NCBI RefSeq assembly: GCF_000350225.1 | Contig: NW_005179031.1 | Coordinates: 102,729 to 166,728, forward strand | Reading direction: 5' to 3' | Source of the DNA: Chondrus crispus | Taxonomy: Eukaryota > Rhodophyta > Florideophyceae > Gigartinales > Gigartinaceae | Length of the DNA stretch: 64,000 nt | Part shown: piece after piece, positions 10,380-20,690 of the stretch | Position numbering within the stretch: position 1 is the stretch's first letter | Layout of the letters: each line of letters opens with the position of its first letter | Translations under genes and position numbers: made by a program | The notes under the pieces: model-generated | What the model was told of the DNA's origin: nothing | Database searches by the model: none | Seen by the model: only the letters and a program-made list of their open reading frames with translations

Positions 10380-11420
10380 AAGACAAGGATAGATTCAAGA
10401 CAAAGGTGGTTCCTCTGTACCTGAAAAGAATGACTACACGCCCTATGGCGCTACTGTACGCAAGCTACCGTTTCGAACTTACCGCCAGATGGCGTTGCGA
10501 ACTCCTCATGGAGAAAAAATATATATAGCAAGGTGATCCCGGTCCGCCATCACGCAAAAACTTGCGTACGACGGCCATTTCGTCGTCCACAATCTCACGA
10601 GCCGGAGGAGCCCGGGCAAGAAGTATACCGGACCGTACGGTGTCGCTCGCCACGCTGGCGTTACTCATCTTGAATACAGGACCTCCTGCCGAAAAGGGAG
10701 TCTCCACGGAGGCCATTTGGCGAAGTTCAAAATCCTTTTCGTCATCTTCGACGTCCTCTTTTCGAGAGTCCTCCGGTTGGAGTCCACTGACGTCCAGAGA
10801 GAGTCATTACATCCATTCCCCGGCGAGGACCGTCAGAAATAACACGCTTCTCATCAGCGAACTTCTTCGCCCTTTCTGGCGTCCATTCTTCCTGCTCCCC
10901 CGGACAGCCTCCGCTGTGCGCCCCTTGGATGGAGAACCCGCTCGCAAATATTGCGTAATTAACGCGTCATCGCGATAGATCACGGGGTCGTGACACGGCG
11001 CCTCTGTGAGGAGCCAGGCCTGCTCCAGCGACCCTTTCCCGAAGAAATCGCCAACCAGGCGGAATACGCAATGACGCGCGGAAGCCCGGATGAACCCGGT
11101 TTGGAAGCCCTGCAGCTGTAACATAGTGCGAAGGACTGCGGTGCGAAGCTGTGAGAGTGAGACGAACACGGAAGAAAAGAAATGAACGCAGAAGAAGAAA
11201 CGCACGCGGAGAAAAATCGCAAACAGAAACGACTGCGAAAAAAACGCGAAGATCTCAATCAGAAACGCCACCGTCGGCGCAAATACGCGCGTGGCCGCGA
11301 GAGTCGTTGGACTGAAGCGCCAAGACAGGCAGAGGAATGGAAGCACGGGCAGGGTTGCGAGTGCAGGGAAAGGTGCAAGGGTAATGGACCGCGTTTTAAA
11401 GGCGGATCGGCACGACCCTT
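10380..11420. other. Gypsy-1 spacer between chromodomain and 3' LTR
   Basis: About 1 kb without gag-pol homology. On the minus strand two short open stretches (complement 10465-10716 and 10807-11346) lie where other Gypsy elements in this window have a long antisense gene. The part reading ARHCVFRLVGDFFGKGSLEQ has protein-like composition, but I could not align it to the other antisense proteins. It may be an eroded antisense gene or chance. The plus strand near 11180-11340 is very A/G-rich. Confidence 0.35.
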
Positions 11421-11433
11421 GAAGGGGGGGTGA
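11421..11433 (+). other. Gypsy-1 polypurine tract
   Basis: GAAGGGGGGGTGA directly abuts the 3' LTR start at 11434. Similar G-run tracts abut the 3' LTRs of Gypsy-2 and Gypsy-3 and the LTR at 59960, which supports all four boundary calls. Confidence 0.75.
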
Positions 11434-13267
11434 TGTAGTGCCGTGACCCTATACTATACGCCTGGTCACCGTCGTCGTGGGGCCGCGCTCCACGCCTTTG
11501 ACACGTGTGTCACACGTGTGCTCATCCAAAGTGTACGCGTACACTTTGGATGATACCACACGTGTGTTGTGCGCGCACACTTGGGAAGGTACCCCACGTG
11601 TACCACACGTGGCCACACGTGTATGAAAATCGTATGAGACGTGTAGGATACGTGTAGGACACGTGTACGACACGTATACATACGTGGTGCCCACAAGTTT
11701 CTACGCTAGTTAGCGTCTAATGCCAAGTGGCAATTCTAATGACGATAATTAATTATTAATGACCCATTTAGTAACCGACTGTAGTGCAATACGCCTGTCA
11801 GGCAGAGACGGCGGTCCGATGGTCCAGTAAAAGCAACAACAGCAACAAAAAGAACAACTGCCAACGGCACAGCGCTACGGAGTGTCCGACTCTCCCTTCT
11901 CCGTTTAAACGAGCTTGCGACTCGTAGTAGCTCAGATCCCTGATAGGGGGGGCACAGAGAAATAGCGCGGCCCGGGATCGATGTGATAGAGACTTGCGAA
12001 GAGAACTGCTCGACGAGTGTGGGGTGGGGCGTGTACTTAGGTACCCCGGTTCTACTGGGTTGTAAGGCCAATGCTCGTTGAACTTCTTCGACATCTTGTG
12101 ACCCGACAAGGCCTTCCACGGGGGCGTCGCAACGCATCCCGACGGGATGAAATGAAAGTAGCAGGGCTACAACAACTGTGCCGCCCGATGGCTCGAAACA
12201 CCTTCGCCAGTTCGGTCGCAACCGAGGCCGATGGCACCAACACTGGCTTGTACACACGACAAATCCCTTCGAGGGAAACTTCGTTGAAACAGTCTCCTTC
12301 GGAGAATAGGTCACAGAAGCAGCGCTACGTCAACTGTGTCGCCCGATGGCCAAGACACCTACACCGGTTCGGTCGCAACCGAGGCCGATGGCACCAACAC
12401 AAGATAAGGGAAAATAGGTAGAATTAGAGATAGAAAAGGATAGGGAAATAAAGGAAAAGGAAAGGGAACCTCCGAGCGCAAAGGATAAAGTAATCTGTAG
12501 TAAAAGAGAATGTCTTGTGAAAGACAGACTTCGACCAAGGCGATATCAGACTCTGGCAACTCGGGTTACCTTTACTAACTTGGTGGTCAGCGGGCTAAGG
12601 TATATATCACCCAGCCGGAGCTACTACAGTAGCTCGCGGGGCTAGATCCTAGATCTAATCTAATGTCAGCAAAAATAATACTGACTAATTAACTAAATAA
12701 AATTAATACTGAAAATAAAAACTGCGCAAATATTCACACGTGTGTCCCCCAATCCCGGACTACAGTATTCACATTCCAACTTAGTTTCTTTTCCCTTCAC
12801 CCCCTTGTGCAACCCCTTATTGCACTACACCGACGCCGACGACGGCGCTCGGCCTATATAGGTCGGGTGTCGGAAGGCGCTACAGTAAAGTGGCATCAGG
12901 TGTTCGGAGCCCATCTCTGGTAGGATCCTCTACGGCTCCAATCTGGTTGCATAAGTATGGTACCTGCACCCTTCGTTGTCATCTTTTGTCCTGTTTTTTC
13001 TTTACTCTTTCCCCTATTTTGTACAATTATACTCTATATTTCTTCTTCGTTCTTTTCTCTTCTTCTTCTTGTTTACTCTTTCTATCGCATTCCCGCTGGA
13101 TTGCACCCCTCCGCGGACACCGCGATCTACCCGCGGTACTGCGTCGACTCCCCTGAGTTACCGCGACAATGGGACTCGAACACCCTGGTGGTGATTGTGC
13201 CTCTCGTTGCGCTTTCTTCAGCGAGATTTACGCCGTCTTTGGCGGTGTGGAGGTGCACTGCACTACA
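11434..13267 (+). repeat. Gypsy-1 3' LTR (contains solo LTR-A)
   Basis: It starts TGTAGTGCCGTG and ends CACTGCACTACA, followed by the target duplication ATTTT. It is interrupted at 11780-12829 by solo LTR-A. Positions 11434-11779 match the 5' LTR at roughly 98% by eye; the rest matches only at about 87%. Confidence 0.9.
11780..12829 (-). mobile_element. Solo LTR-A inserted in the Gypsy-1 3' LTR
   Basis: These 1050 bases begin TGTAGTGCAATA and end TTATTGCACTACA (perfect inverted ends), flanked by a perfect CCGAC duplication (11775-11779 and 12830-12834). The same family occurs at 45130-45646 plus 59359-59960. An internal segment containing GGTCGCAACCGAGGCCGATG is present twice, about 165 bases apart. 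Orientation is given as minus because the family's other copy has a polypurine tract consistent with minus orientation. Confidence 0.85.
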
Positions 13268-13272
13268 ATTTT

Positions 13273-13756
13273 CGAAGCGTCAACCAGGTGTTCAGTCTGT
13301 CATGTTTCGGGGGGCGTTTGCAGGCACGAAAAGGTGTGAACTGGTAGCTCTGGAGAAAAACCAGAACTAGAACCAAGACTAGTACATAAACTCATTGGAG
13401 AGCTACTTAATTTCTTTGTGGAGCAATAATTAGGGCCGTCCTGTGTTTTTATGCGAGACGGTACAGAGGTGCACAGGGCTCAGAGCGTATACCAATTGTT
13501 TGACGAAGAGGAGATTGTGGTCATGGACTAGCCAGCGAAGTCCCCCGATCTCAATCCTATTGAAAACCTTTGGGGGATCCTCGTTCGCCAGGTTTGCGCT
13601 AACCAACGTCAATTTTCAAATGTCCACAACCTCGTGTCTTGTGTGCTGAAAGCATTGGATGCAATTCCAGAACAGACGCTGCAAAACCTTCTATCGTCAA
13701 TGCAGAACCGCTGTTTTCAGTGCGCAATGGCCAAAGGCGGCCCTACAAAGCACTGA
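13273..13756 (+). pseudogene. Tc1/mariner transposase, C-terminal half (broken)
   Basis: Immediately after the Gypsy-1 target duplication the transposase resumes (KRQPGVQSVMFRGAFAG), loses frame near 13370, and resumes as RDGTEVHRAQSVYQLFDEEE. An in-frame TAG at 13529-13531 stands where Trp is expected. Then comes the strong family motif PAKSPDLNPIENLWG, containing the last catalytic acid, and the C-terminal helices, ending at TGA 13754-13756. Combined with 1518-2037 this is a full-length but multiply broken DD34-type transposase. Confidence 0.85.
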
Positions 13757-13983
13757 GCGATAGTTATTAGCATAAACATGTGTTGTTGTTTATACTTAAT
13801 GGCACCCATATTTAGTGATACTAATGATTGCCGCGCAGCCAATCGAGTTCGTTTAAAACGGTCTTTTGCATTGTTTTCGGCGAGCCAAATACAGTAAAGC
13901 AACGTGTCCTGTTTTATGTAAGCTTTCACAATGGCCCAGCAATGAAGTTTTCTGGGGTGTCTTTATACTTAATGGCAGCACTG
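13757..13983 (+). repeat. Right terminal inverted repeat of the Tc1/mariner element (IR/DR type)
   Basis: The outer end, read inward on the minus strand, is CAGTGCTGCCATTAAGTATA, a typical Tc1 terminus. It is followed outward by TA at 13984-13985, the expected target duplication. A second copy of the motif lies about 175 bases inward (about 13783-13806). Two spaced transposase sites per end are the IR/DR arrangement known from Sleeping Beauty-like elements. Confidence 0.75.
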
Positions 13984-13985
13984 TA

Positions 13986-15948
13986 TATCGAATAGCAACC
14001 TCTGAACAAGAATTAGAAAGATCATGTACGGTACAGTAATCTCTCTTTGTAAGAATGAGGACGGGAAAGGACATTATTATTCGTGTAAAGAGAATATTCC
14101 TATGGCGGCAGTTATGATGCTTGTCCAGCAAGGTTACTGACCCCTGAAAGGAAGGAATCAATTCTCGTTTGCTTCTGCGTTTGCACTTTGGGAGCTGAGA
14201 GATCTCTTTTGATGCACCGAAGGTAGCGTAGGACAGCCAAATTCGGAACATCCGTCTGACCATTATACCAAGCAGATCTCGGAAATCTGTTTGGCCGTTT
14301 TAGAGGACCAAAATACGTTCCCTTCTACATACTGTGCTCCATGGGATAAAGCAACATTCGAAATACTATATTCTTATGTCGCATATGAATAAATGTCATG
14401 AAAATAGGGTTGTTTTGGCCATTCCCAGGACGGGAAACAGTGTATGTATTCTACTAAAAAGTATACTCCTTTGCGGGTCATTCTTTTAAAGAGAGACTAC
14501 TGTACTACTCACAAAGAGCGTTCCATGACAGGGCAGGAAGGCAAGAGGGGACGGCGGCAGACGTTGGGAACGGGGTTGTGTACAGTTCAGTAGTAAGGCT
14601 CATTTAAGTTAGGCTGCCCGCAGTACAAGCAGCCCCATTTATGGTGTGCTATCGACATCTCTCCCGGACACGTGTCCCTAAAGTGTATTTTCCTTGACGC
14701 CATATGCCAAAGCTGCTACGGAAAGTGGCTAAAGATCACATAGAGGTAATTGCAGAACATTGCATGTTATAGAAGCGTTTCAAGTCTATGGAGTATCCGA
14801 AGGTATTTGTCGAGCCATTACCCTTCGAAGGGTACTCGGCAGCTTTTTAAGATATTAATTAAAATATCTGAAATGCACAAAGGAACGTGGGAGCAGGGTA
14901 AAACGGAGCAAGGCCTCTCTCGATACAGGGCACCGTTATCGCATTTGGTAAGGATGCGCCTTACTCAGTACCCTGCCTCCTCTTTCTACACGGCAACTTC
15001 TTATCGGAATGAGGAAGGTACACTATGGCCCGCGATGGTCGCACGACAACCGTCAGGGCACCAGTGAAAGCATTCAAAAACAGCACTGCTGTGGCATGAG
15101 AGGAATTGCTTGTGCAACTGAGCTCAGTTACTACCCTTCGAAGGATACTGTACCGTTGGTACTGTATTCTGTTTCAGAATATCTGCTCCAATTATCATAC
15201 GCCCTTCATTCGAATGAGGTGCCTGCTGGTCAGAGCACGTCTATCGGTGGCTGTTAAATATGAGAGTGCGGTCCCTGTAATTGAAACTGGCAACCGCGGC
15301 AGCAATGACACCTCCCTTCATTTCCCACTTTTTCGAATAAAATAATGGTGGTTTCTTGCTGTGCCCAACTTGAAACATGCTACCGTGGCAAAGCCCTGCC
15401 GTACAGGATCGTAGTGGTCCTCTTTGGTTGGAGTGCCCTATACGTACTGGGAGACGTTATCTCCTACAGTAAACCGTTTCGCGATGACAGCCTCCGATCG
15501 GCAACGGCGATGGGCATGCTGTACAGTCTCACGGTTGATTACCCCCGCTTTTACAACAATCCACCCAAGAAAACGTTTATGGCAGCGTGCTTGCGTGCTG
15601 TGTAGTACGCCTCGCTGCCGTTGCCGAGGGCGCGGAACCCCCTTGCACAAACCCCCCTTCCTTTTTATGTATGAAACACTTCTTCAAAGTAATGAAAACT
15701 GTCTTCCCCTTCTTCTGCCCTACAGTATAAGAAACATTCCACGCGCCCGTTTCATTCTTCCTTGTGCAACCTTCCGCATCCTGTCCCCTATCCTGTACAG
15801 TAACCCACAAGTCTAAGCAGTTGAGATCTAGTGAGCTCACCGTGCGTGTGCTCCCGACTTCAGCTCACGGCCGAAAGGGACACAACTTTTTCAACTGCAT
15901 GCACTTCTCGTCCGGCCTTGCCAAACCCAGCTTTTCCTTTCACTCCGC
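13986..15948. other. Intergenic region, no supported gene
   Basis: Only short open stretches without recognisable motifs. The segment ACCCTTCGAAGG recurs at about 14820 and 15125. An 86-residue frame at 15345-15605 has a hydrophobic segment but nothing else to support it. The last 200 bases probably hold the promoter of the gene at 15949, but no clear TATA box is visible. Confidence 0.5.
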
Positions 15949-17346
15949 ATGATTACCAACGGCCTTGTCCTTGGCGCCCTTGCCACCTTTGCCTTACTTG
16001 GCTCCATTTCCGTTCTTGAATTGGTAGTATGGCTCTGCTACCGCCTTTTGGCTATCAGGAAACCGATGCTTGCTTCGAGACTCGCCATCGGCGCTGATGC
16101 GGGCTTCAACTTTCAGCTTGCCACTTCCGTTTGGTTTTCCTGGTTCAGGATCACCAGATCTGCAAGGCGCAATTACCTTCCCGGTACGAAACCCAACGGC
16201 CATTATGGCAGCCTCATTGGCATGACTCTCGTATCGGCCTCATTTGTAGTCCTCGTTCTTCTGCTGGAAGTCGCCATCATCGAAGCAGGCCAACCTACCG
16301 TCCGACGTGACTTCCTTTCGTCTTCCAAACTCAACACTTTTGCGGTGGGGGGCTCCGAGGAAAGCAGAGGAAATTTTTCCATTCGTGATGATGCGCTCAT
16401 GATCAATCAATCCGAGTTCAGCGGTACCGTCAGCATCAGATATGTTTCTACAGCTCGTATTCAAATGGTTACCCTGTCCCCTGAGTTGGCAACCATGTTC
16501 GAGAAAGCAACGAAGCGAAATTATCCAGTCTCGATCTGGGCTTGTTGGACAATAGACGGAAAAAACGAGGACGGAACCGACTTTGACAGGGTCAGTGGTC
16601 ATCGGAAAACAGCCAATCTTTTCACGGTCCATATCGGCCAATACGACGCTGAATTCTTTAGCGTTTACGCTGAACGATCCATAGAGACCCTAAACCGGCC
16701 CAGGATGAGTCTTTTCACAGACTTCAGTGAAATTCAGTCGAAAGTTTTTCAGCAAGAGATGTTTAAGGCACTGGGCCTGAAGTGCAAGAAAAAGAACATG
16801 AAACTTAGGGCGAACGGCTCTTATCGGGCAATAGAATATGACTGCAAGCTCACAAAGCGCCTAGGTATTCCAGGGAGAGGAGGGTTGGCCACTAAAAATG
16901 CGATAGATAAGGCCAGACTTAAGATAGCGAAGCGAATATTCACGGTGCGTCAGTATAGTCAGGAATGGCTATCCCATTTCGACGAGAATGAAGGCCGTGC
17001 GACGCGAGGAGAAGATGCTGAGGGTTTGATAGGAATGGAGGTAGGCGTCCGTCCCTCATGCGTCAAGTTCATATTGCTGTGTGTTGCGGCAGCTCTCGGC
17101 GTGGCTCGAATAGTATCTGGCACGCTTGTTGACTACAGACGAATATCAGAAGACTTCCTGCTGAGGGCATCGCCTAGCGGAGGCTGCTTGGACGGCCCTG
17201 GCAACTGGAACGGAGATCATCGACGTGGATGGCGAGTGTACAAATTGAGAGACAGAGGTGGTTTCGGTTACTCAAATCAAGAAGTGTCAGATGACGTCGA
17301 AATTCCTCACTACGCCCGCCCTCCAGCGGCAACAGACGGGACATAA
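15949..17346 (+). CDS. Orphan membrane protein with three predicted transmembrane segments
   Basis: This is an intact 465-residue frame. Hydrophobic segments lie at about residues 5-33 (LGALATFALLGSISVLELVV), 90-112 and 375-397 (FILLCVAAALGVARIV). The roughly 260-residue stretch between the second and third segments carries several Cys (CWTI, LKCKKK, YDCKL) and an N-glycosylation sequon (NQSE, about residue 148), so it could be a lumenal or extracellular domain. The tail is glycine- and arginine-rich. I do not recognise a family. The length, uninterrupted frame and consistent codon use argue for a real host gene with no intron. An alternative is a lineage-specific multicopy family. Confidence 0.7.
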   Translation: MITNGLVLGALATFALLGSISVLELVVWLCYRLLAIRKPMLASRLAIGADAGFNFQLATSVWFSWFRITRSARRNYLPGTKPNGHYGSLIGMTLVSASFVVLVLLLEVAIIEAGQPTVRRDFLSSSKLNTFAVGGSEESRGNFSIRDDALMINQSEFSGTVSIRYVSTARIQMVTLSPELATMFEKATKRNYPVSIWACWTIDGKNEDGTDFDRVSGHRKTANLFTVHIGQYDAEFFSVYAERSIETLNRPRMSLFTDFSEIQSKVFQQEMFKALGLKCKKKNMKLRANGSYRAIEYDCKLTKRLGIPGRGGLATKNAIDKARLKIAKRIFTVRQYSQEWLSHFDENEGRATRGEDAEGLIGMEVGVRPSCVKFILLCVAAALGVARIVSGTLVDYRRISEDFLLRASPSGGCLDGPGNWNGDHRRGWRVYKLRDRGGFGYSNQEVSDDVEIPHYARPPAATDGT

Positions 17347-17661
17347 CGGATAGAAAGGGGGGCAAGGACATCTCATTGAGACGTGGATATTGCCAACTGT
17401 GTCAAGCATCAAATCTGGTGTCTCGATAACGTCTTGCATGTCCGGTACAAGTTGCAAAAAGAGGTTTTCGAGTAAATTCTTCTTGCTCTACCTGCATAGA
17501 ATGCTTAATATGGCTTCATGCTTGTATCGGGAAGCAACCCACGAGAGAAAGTACCCGTTTTCCTCTCGGAGCCGTGTGAGAATCACCACAAGAGGAAGTA
17601 CTAAGGGTATGTCTTCGAAAATCATGCAGTCATCAATCAGAATATCAGACCATCTGAAGTA
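17347..17661. other. Intergenic, 3' of the membrane-protein gene
   Basis: No gene or clear repeat is visible. It ends at the TA target site of the MITE starting at 17662. Confidence 0.4.
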
Positions 17662-18174
17662 CAGGGGGGGGTCGCGATATAGTGCTACCCTATGTCAGTG
17701 GGCCGAAAACGGCACTATATCGAACCAGGCACTGTTAGATAATGAGATTTACGGCTTTTTTGCAGCCACTTCCTTGCATCACTGCTCAGAAAGTCCGCTC
17801 GCAGGACGCCATCACTCATGCTTTGTATCTTCACTACAGACTCAAGTCTAATCAAGCATTTCTGTTATTAGTAGCTGCCGAGCCGTTGCATTGACTTCCT
17901 CCTTTTTCGCAGCCATAAATGCCAGCCTACACTTTTGCAGATGTCCAATTGCATCATCGACCCTGCCTTTTTCCGCCATAGTCTCTATTCGAGTTGGCAA
18001 CTGCATAATATCTTTCCGCGGCGGCAGCGGCTCTCGGGCAGTACACACATGTCCATCCAATTGCCTCCCTGGAGACCCTTCGTTTTTGGCTCAAAATTCG
18101 TGCCACCCGCAGAAGGATAGCACTATATCGGAGCTGGCACTAACAAATATGGCACTATATCGCGACCCCCCCTG
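17662..18174. mobile_element. MITE with CAGGGGGG termini and TA target duplication
   Basis: The left end reads CAGGGGGGGGTCGCGATATA and the right end is its inverse (one G fewer), each bordered by TA (17660-17661 and 18175-18176). CACTATATCG is repeated inside near both ends, as expected of transposase binding sites. TA duplication with CAGG-type ends fits pogo/Tigger or other Tc1/mariner relatives. A short minus-strand frame (complement 17848-18060; ATARQLLITEMLD at its end) may be a remnant of transposase C-terminus, but this is weak. Confidence 0.75.
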
Positions 18175-18280
18175 TATTCTGATTTCAGAAATCATGAAAC
18201 CTCGTAATCCAGTATGAGAATATCTGTTTCTATCATAGGAAATCTCTATGCCTGACATTGGTGTCGGGACAGATGCAGTG

Positions 18281-18325
18281 TGGGATCACAATTTGATTTT
18301 CTGTGAAAACCAAACTGTGATCCCA
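18281..18325. other. 15-bp hairpin (near-perfect inverted repeat)
   Basis: TGGGATCACAATTTG and CAAACTGTGATCCCA face each other across a 15-base loop, with 14 of 15 pairs matching. It could form a stable stem in RNA or be a protein site. No terminator context is visible. Confidence 0.5.
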
Positions 18326-18520
18326 TACTATAGGTGTTGTAGCATCAATATTGGGAGAAGAGAATGATCTCTTCAGTGTGTGTAACAATGAATAGTTAAG
18401 ATTCTGCAGAGGTTTAGTGGGCGTGCGGGCAGTTTTGAGGGCGTTACGACGCCGGGAGTTGAGGGCAGGCTCCTGCCGGACGAGAGTCTTCTCGCGTAAG
18501 TTGGTCGAGTTTATTCGCTG

Positions 18521-19674
18521 AGGGCCAGTCCTAACAAAGGACTTTTTTCTCGTTTTTCCTTTCCCTCGCCCCGTTTTTATTGAGTTCTTCACTAAAATCG
18601 GAAGCACATTGCTGTAGTTTTTACTGTAATGCCATCCCAAAGTTCCACTCCTCAGAAATGGAACAGATTCTGGACGGTCTGCAGATCCATGCAGCATGGA
18701 AGGTACAGCAACGCCTCCTCGCGCATGCACATGGCCCAGTCTGACTCCCTGTAGCTCGACAAAAGCAAAGCTGGACGACGTGTTGCTATAATGAGGTCCC
18801 TCGATGTGCATGACCAAAACTGGGCTGGATTGAGATATGAAACGAAAGATATGGAAGGGATGGAGGGTGCGGGGAGAGACTGTGTCGGTGTCGATGTGAG
18901 GAGGATGACGCGGTAGCGGGGACAATAGCATGTCGGAGGATGTGTGTTGGTCACGGTACTGAGGAGGTGAGGAAGATGGTGATGGGGCGTGGTGGTCGGG
19001 CGCGAGGTAGGGGTGGCGGGGAGGAGGGGACGTGGGGATTTTGGGGGGGAAGGGGGGGTGGCGGGGAGGGGACGTGGGGATATTGAGGGGAAGGGGGGTG
19101 GCGGGGAGGAGGGGACGTGGTCATATTTGGGGGGGAAGGGGGGTTGGTGGCGGGGGGGAGGGAGCGAGGGCGGGGTGGTTCACAGGAAAGGGATTTCGGC
19201 GAAGCCACTTCATCATCGATCATGAACTAGAGAGCAGCCTCCCCGGCTTCTTTCCATTTCATGATCGATGCCAAGGAGGCATTTGATTTCAAAAAGCTGA
19301 ACTCTGGGTACCCTTCTGCCGTCCGGTGGTGCTCCGTTTCCTAAACAGAGTGTAACGTTGAGAGAACCAATGTTTTGATCTGCATGTGCTCGTATTTGGA
19401 TTTAATTCCACCCTTTCATTGTACTGCAAGTGCCACTGCACCGCATCGAGTCCATGGAATTTTAGTAGTGTGCATATGGACTGAGTGTGGACTGGTACTT
19501 CCTTTAGCCAATGGATTTCGACCAGTTTGCAGAATTACCAAGCATTACAGTGGTTCTGTGTAGCATTCGTTGTGGCGTGCGATTAATTTAATGAAATGAC
19601 CCGGCCAATAGCGTGACCGCAACTGGTTGAAGAAAAAAAAAAAAAAAAGAAAAGCGCCTGTTAGGACTGGCCCT
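18521..19674. mobile_element. Inverted-repeat element with AGGGCCAGTCCTAACA termini
   Basis: The 16-base motif AGGGCCAGTCCTAACA opens the element and its inverse closes it, followed on both sides by T-rich runs. About 1.15 kb, with no intact transposase. It contains a G-rich minisatellite. No convincing target duplication was found. Related AGGGC-type ends occur at 20478-20690 and 23321-23719. Confidence 0.55.
18957..19190 (+). repeat. G-rich imperfect minisatellite
   Basis: A 35-60 base unit built from GGCGGGGAGG, GGGACGTGGGGAT and GGGGGGAAGGGGGG is repeated about four times with varying length. Runs of 4-8 Gs make G-quadruplex formation on the plus strand likely. Open frames here are compositional artefacts. 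Confidence 0.75.
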
Positions 19675-19711
19675 GAGTCGTTCGTGTCTGTGTGTTCTCT
19701 CCTCTTCGATG

Positions 19712-20203
19712 CTAGTGTCTAGACGACAAGCAATTTGACCTCATATGAGGTCAGTCATGGCCTCATATGAGGCCAGCTTTTTTTTTGCAAAAATATATAA
19801 ATTAAATCGAAACTTTAAAACATTCAGTTTGGACACCATTTCTTTAACGTATACGCGCTCGGCAATAACATCTTGCAAAACATTGGGATGGCGGTTGTCA
19901 ATGCACAGAGAGACTGCGAATCTAATGAAGTATCAATGATGAGTTGGCTTTTTAAACAGGCGTTTTGGTTTCGAAGATATCAACATAAAACGTTTTGAGG
20001 TTGGTCAAAAAAGGCTCCTTTTTGGGCATTTTAAAAATGGCTGGAGAAGACGTGCAGATCTCACCAAACTCCACCCTTCCACAACGCAGAAGTCAACTGC
20101 CGTGTCGAGAGTATCTTTTTTCCATCTTGTTCAGCTAGCACAAGTCGAGAAAAATAAGTTGAAAAGTGGCCTCATATGAGGTCATTTGTCACCTAGACAC
20201 TAG
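19712..20203 (+). mobile_element. MITE family M1, copy 1 (CTAGTGTCTAG termini)
   Basis: The 492-base unit begins CTAGTGTCTAG and ends with the exact inverse CTAGACACTAG. Palindromes of the type GACCTCATATGAGGTC sit just inside both ends. A second copy in the opposite orientation is at 26036-26504 and matches over its whole length with few changes. No open frame is conserved; the element is non-autonomous. Confidence 0.85.
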
Positions 20204-20477
20204 AGGAGGTTGTGATACTAAAAAGCTAAATCGAAAGGCAGAGACAGTTTCTCTGTTCGGGATCTGGCGGAGGCACTGTCCTGTTGATCGGGATCCTGGC
20301 AGAAGCGATCAGGACCAGGCTGACTCTCCGAGGGGTGTTACTGTAATCTTCTTGTCGCCGACTGATGTCAGATCATGTCAACATGATCGGCGGCGGCCGA
20401 GATGCCTGTTTCATCAATAGGATACTGTATCCTTTACTTCTATTTCATTTGCACATAAAGATTCGTCTCCTGACTTG

Positions 20478-20690
20478 AGGGTGTGTCTTAACATGCCCCG
20501 TTTTGCTGCGGTTTGCTTTGCCTTGCCCAAAGAAGTGACTTGGCGTGCTATGAGTGGCTCCTACGTTTTAATTTATGTGTTTAAGAAAAGCAACGGCTTA
20601 AGAAGCATACGGTATTTGTTAAGAATTTAAAAGTATTCCTGGCAAAACCGGGCAAGGCAAAGCAAAAACCAGCCTGTTAAGACACGCCCT
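20478..20690. mobile_element. Small MITE with AGGGYGTGTCTTAACA termini
   Basis: A 213-base unit with roughly 45-base terminal inverted repeats. Both ends share AGGGnGTGTCTTAACA followed by a segment containing TTTGCTTTGCCTTGCCC. Nothing is encoded. No clear target duplication. Confidence 0.65.

Larger units (their letters stand above)
2038..13267 (+). mobile_element. Gypsy-1: chromodomain Ty3/Gypsy LTR retrotransposon (degenerate)
   Basis: The element has both LTRs, a primer-binding site, gag with a zinc knuckle, protease, reverse transcriptase, RNase H, integrase, chromodomain and a polypurine tract, in plus orientation. It is flanked by a perfect 5-bp target duplication, ATTTT (2033-2037 and 13268-13272), and splits a Tc1/mariner transposase. 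LTR termini are TGTAGTGCAGTG and CACTGCACTACA. The coding body has several stops and frameshifts, so it cannot move by itself. Two solo LTRs sit inside its own LTRs. Without them the LTRs are about 764 and 779 bp. Confidence 0.9.

Noticed and set aside
18233..18931. 232-residue minus-strand frame.
   Set aside because: It crosses the terminal repeat of the inverted-repeat element and has no recognisable domain.
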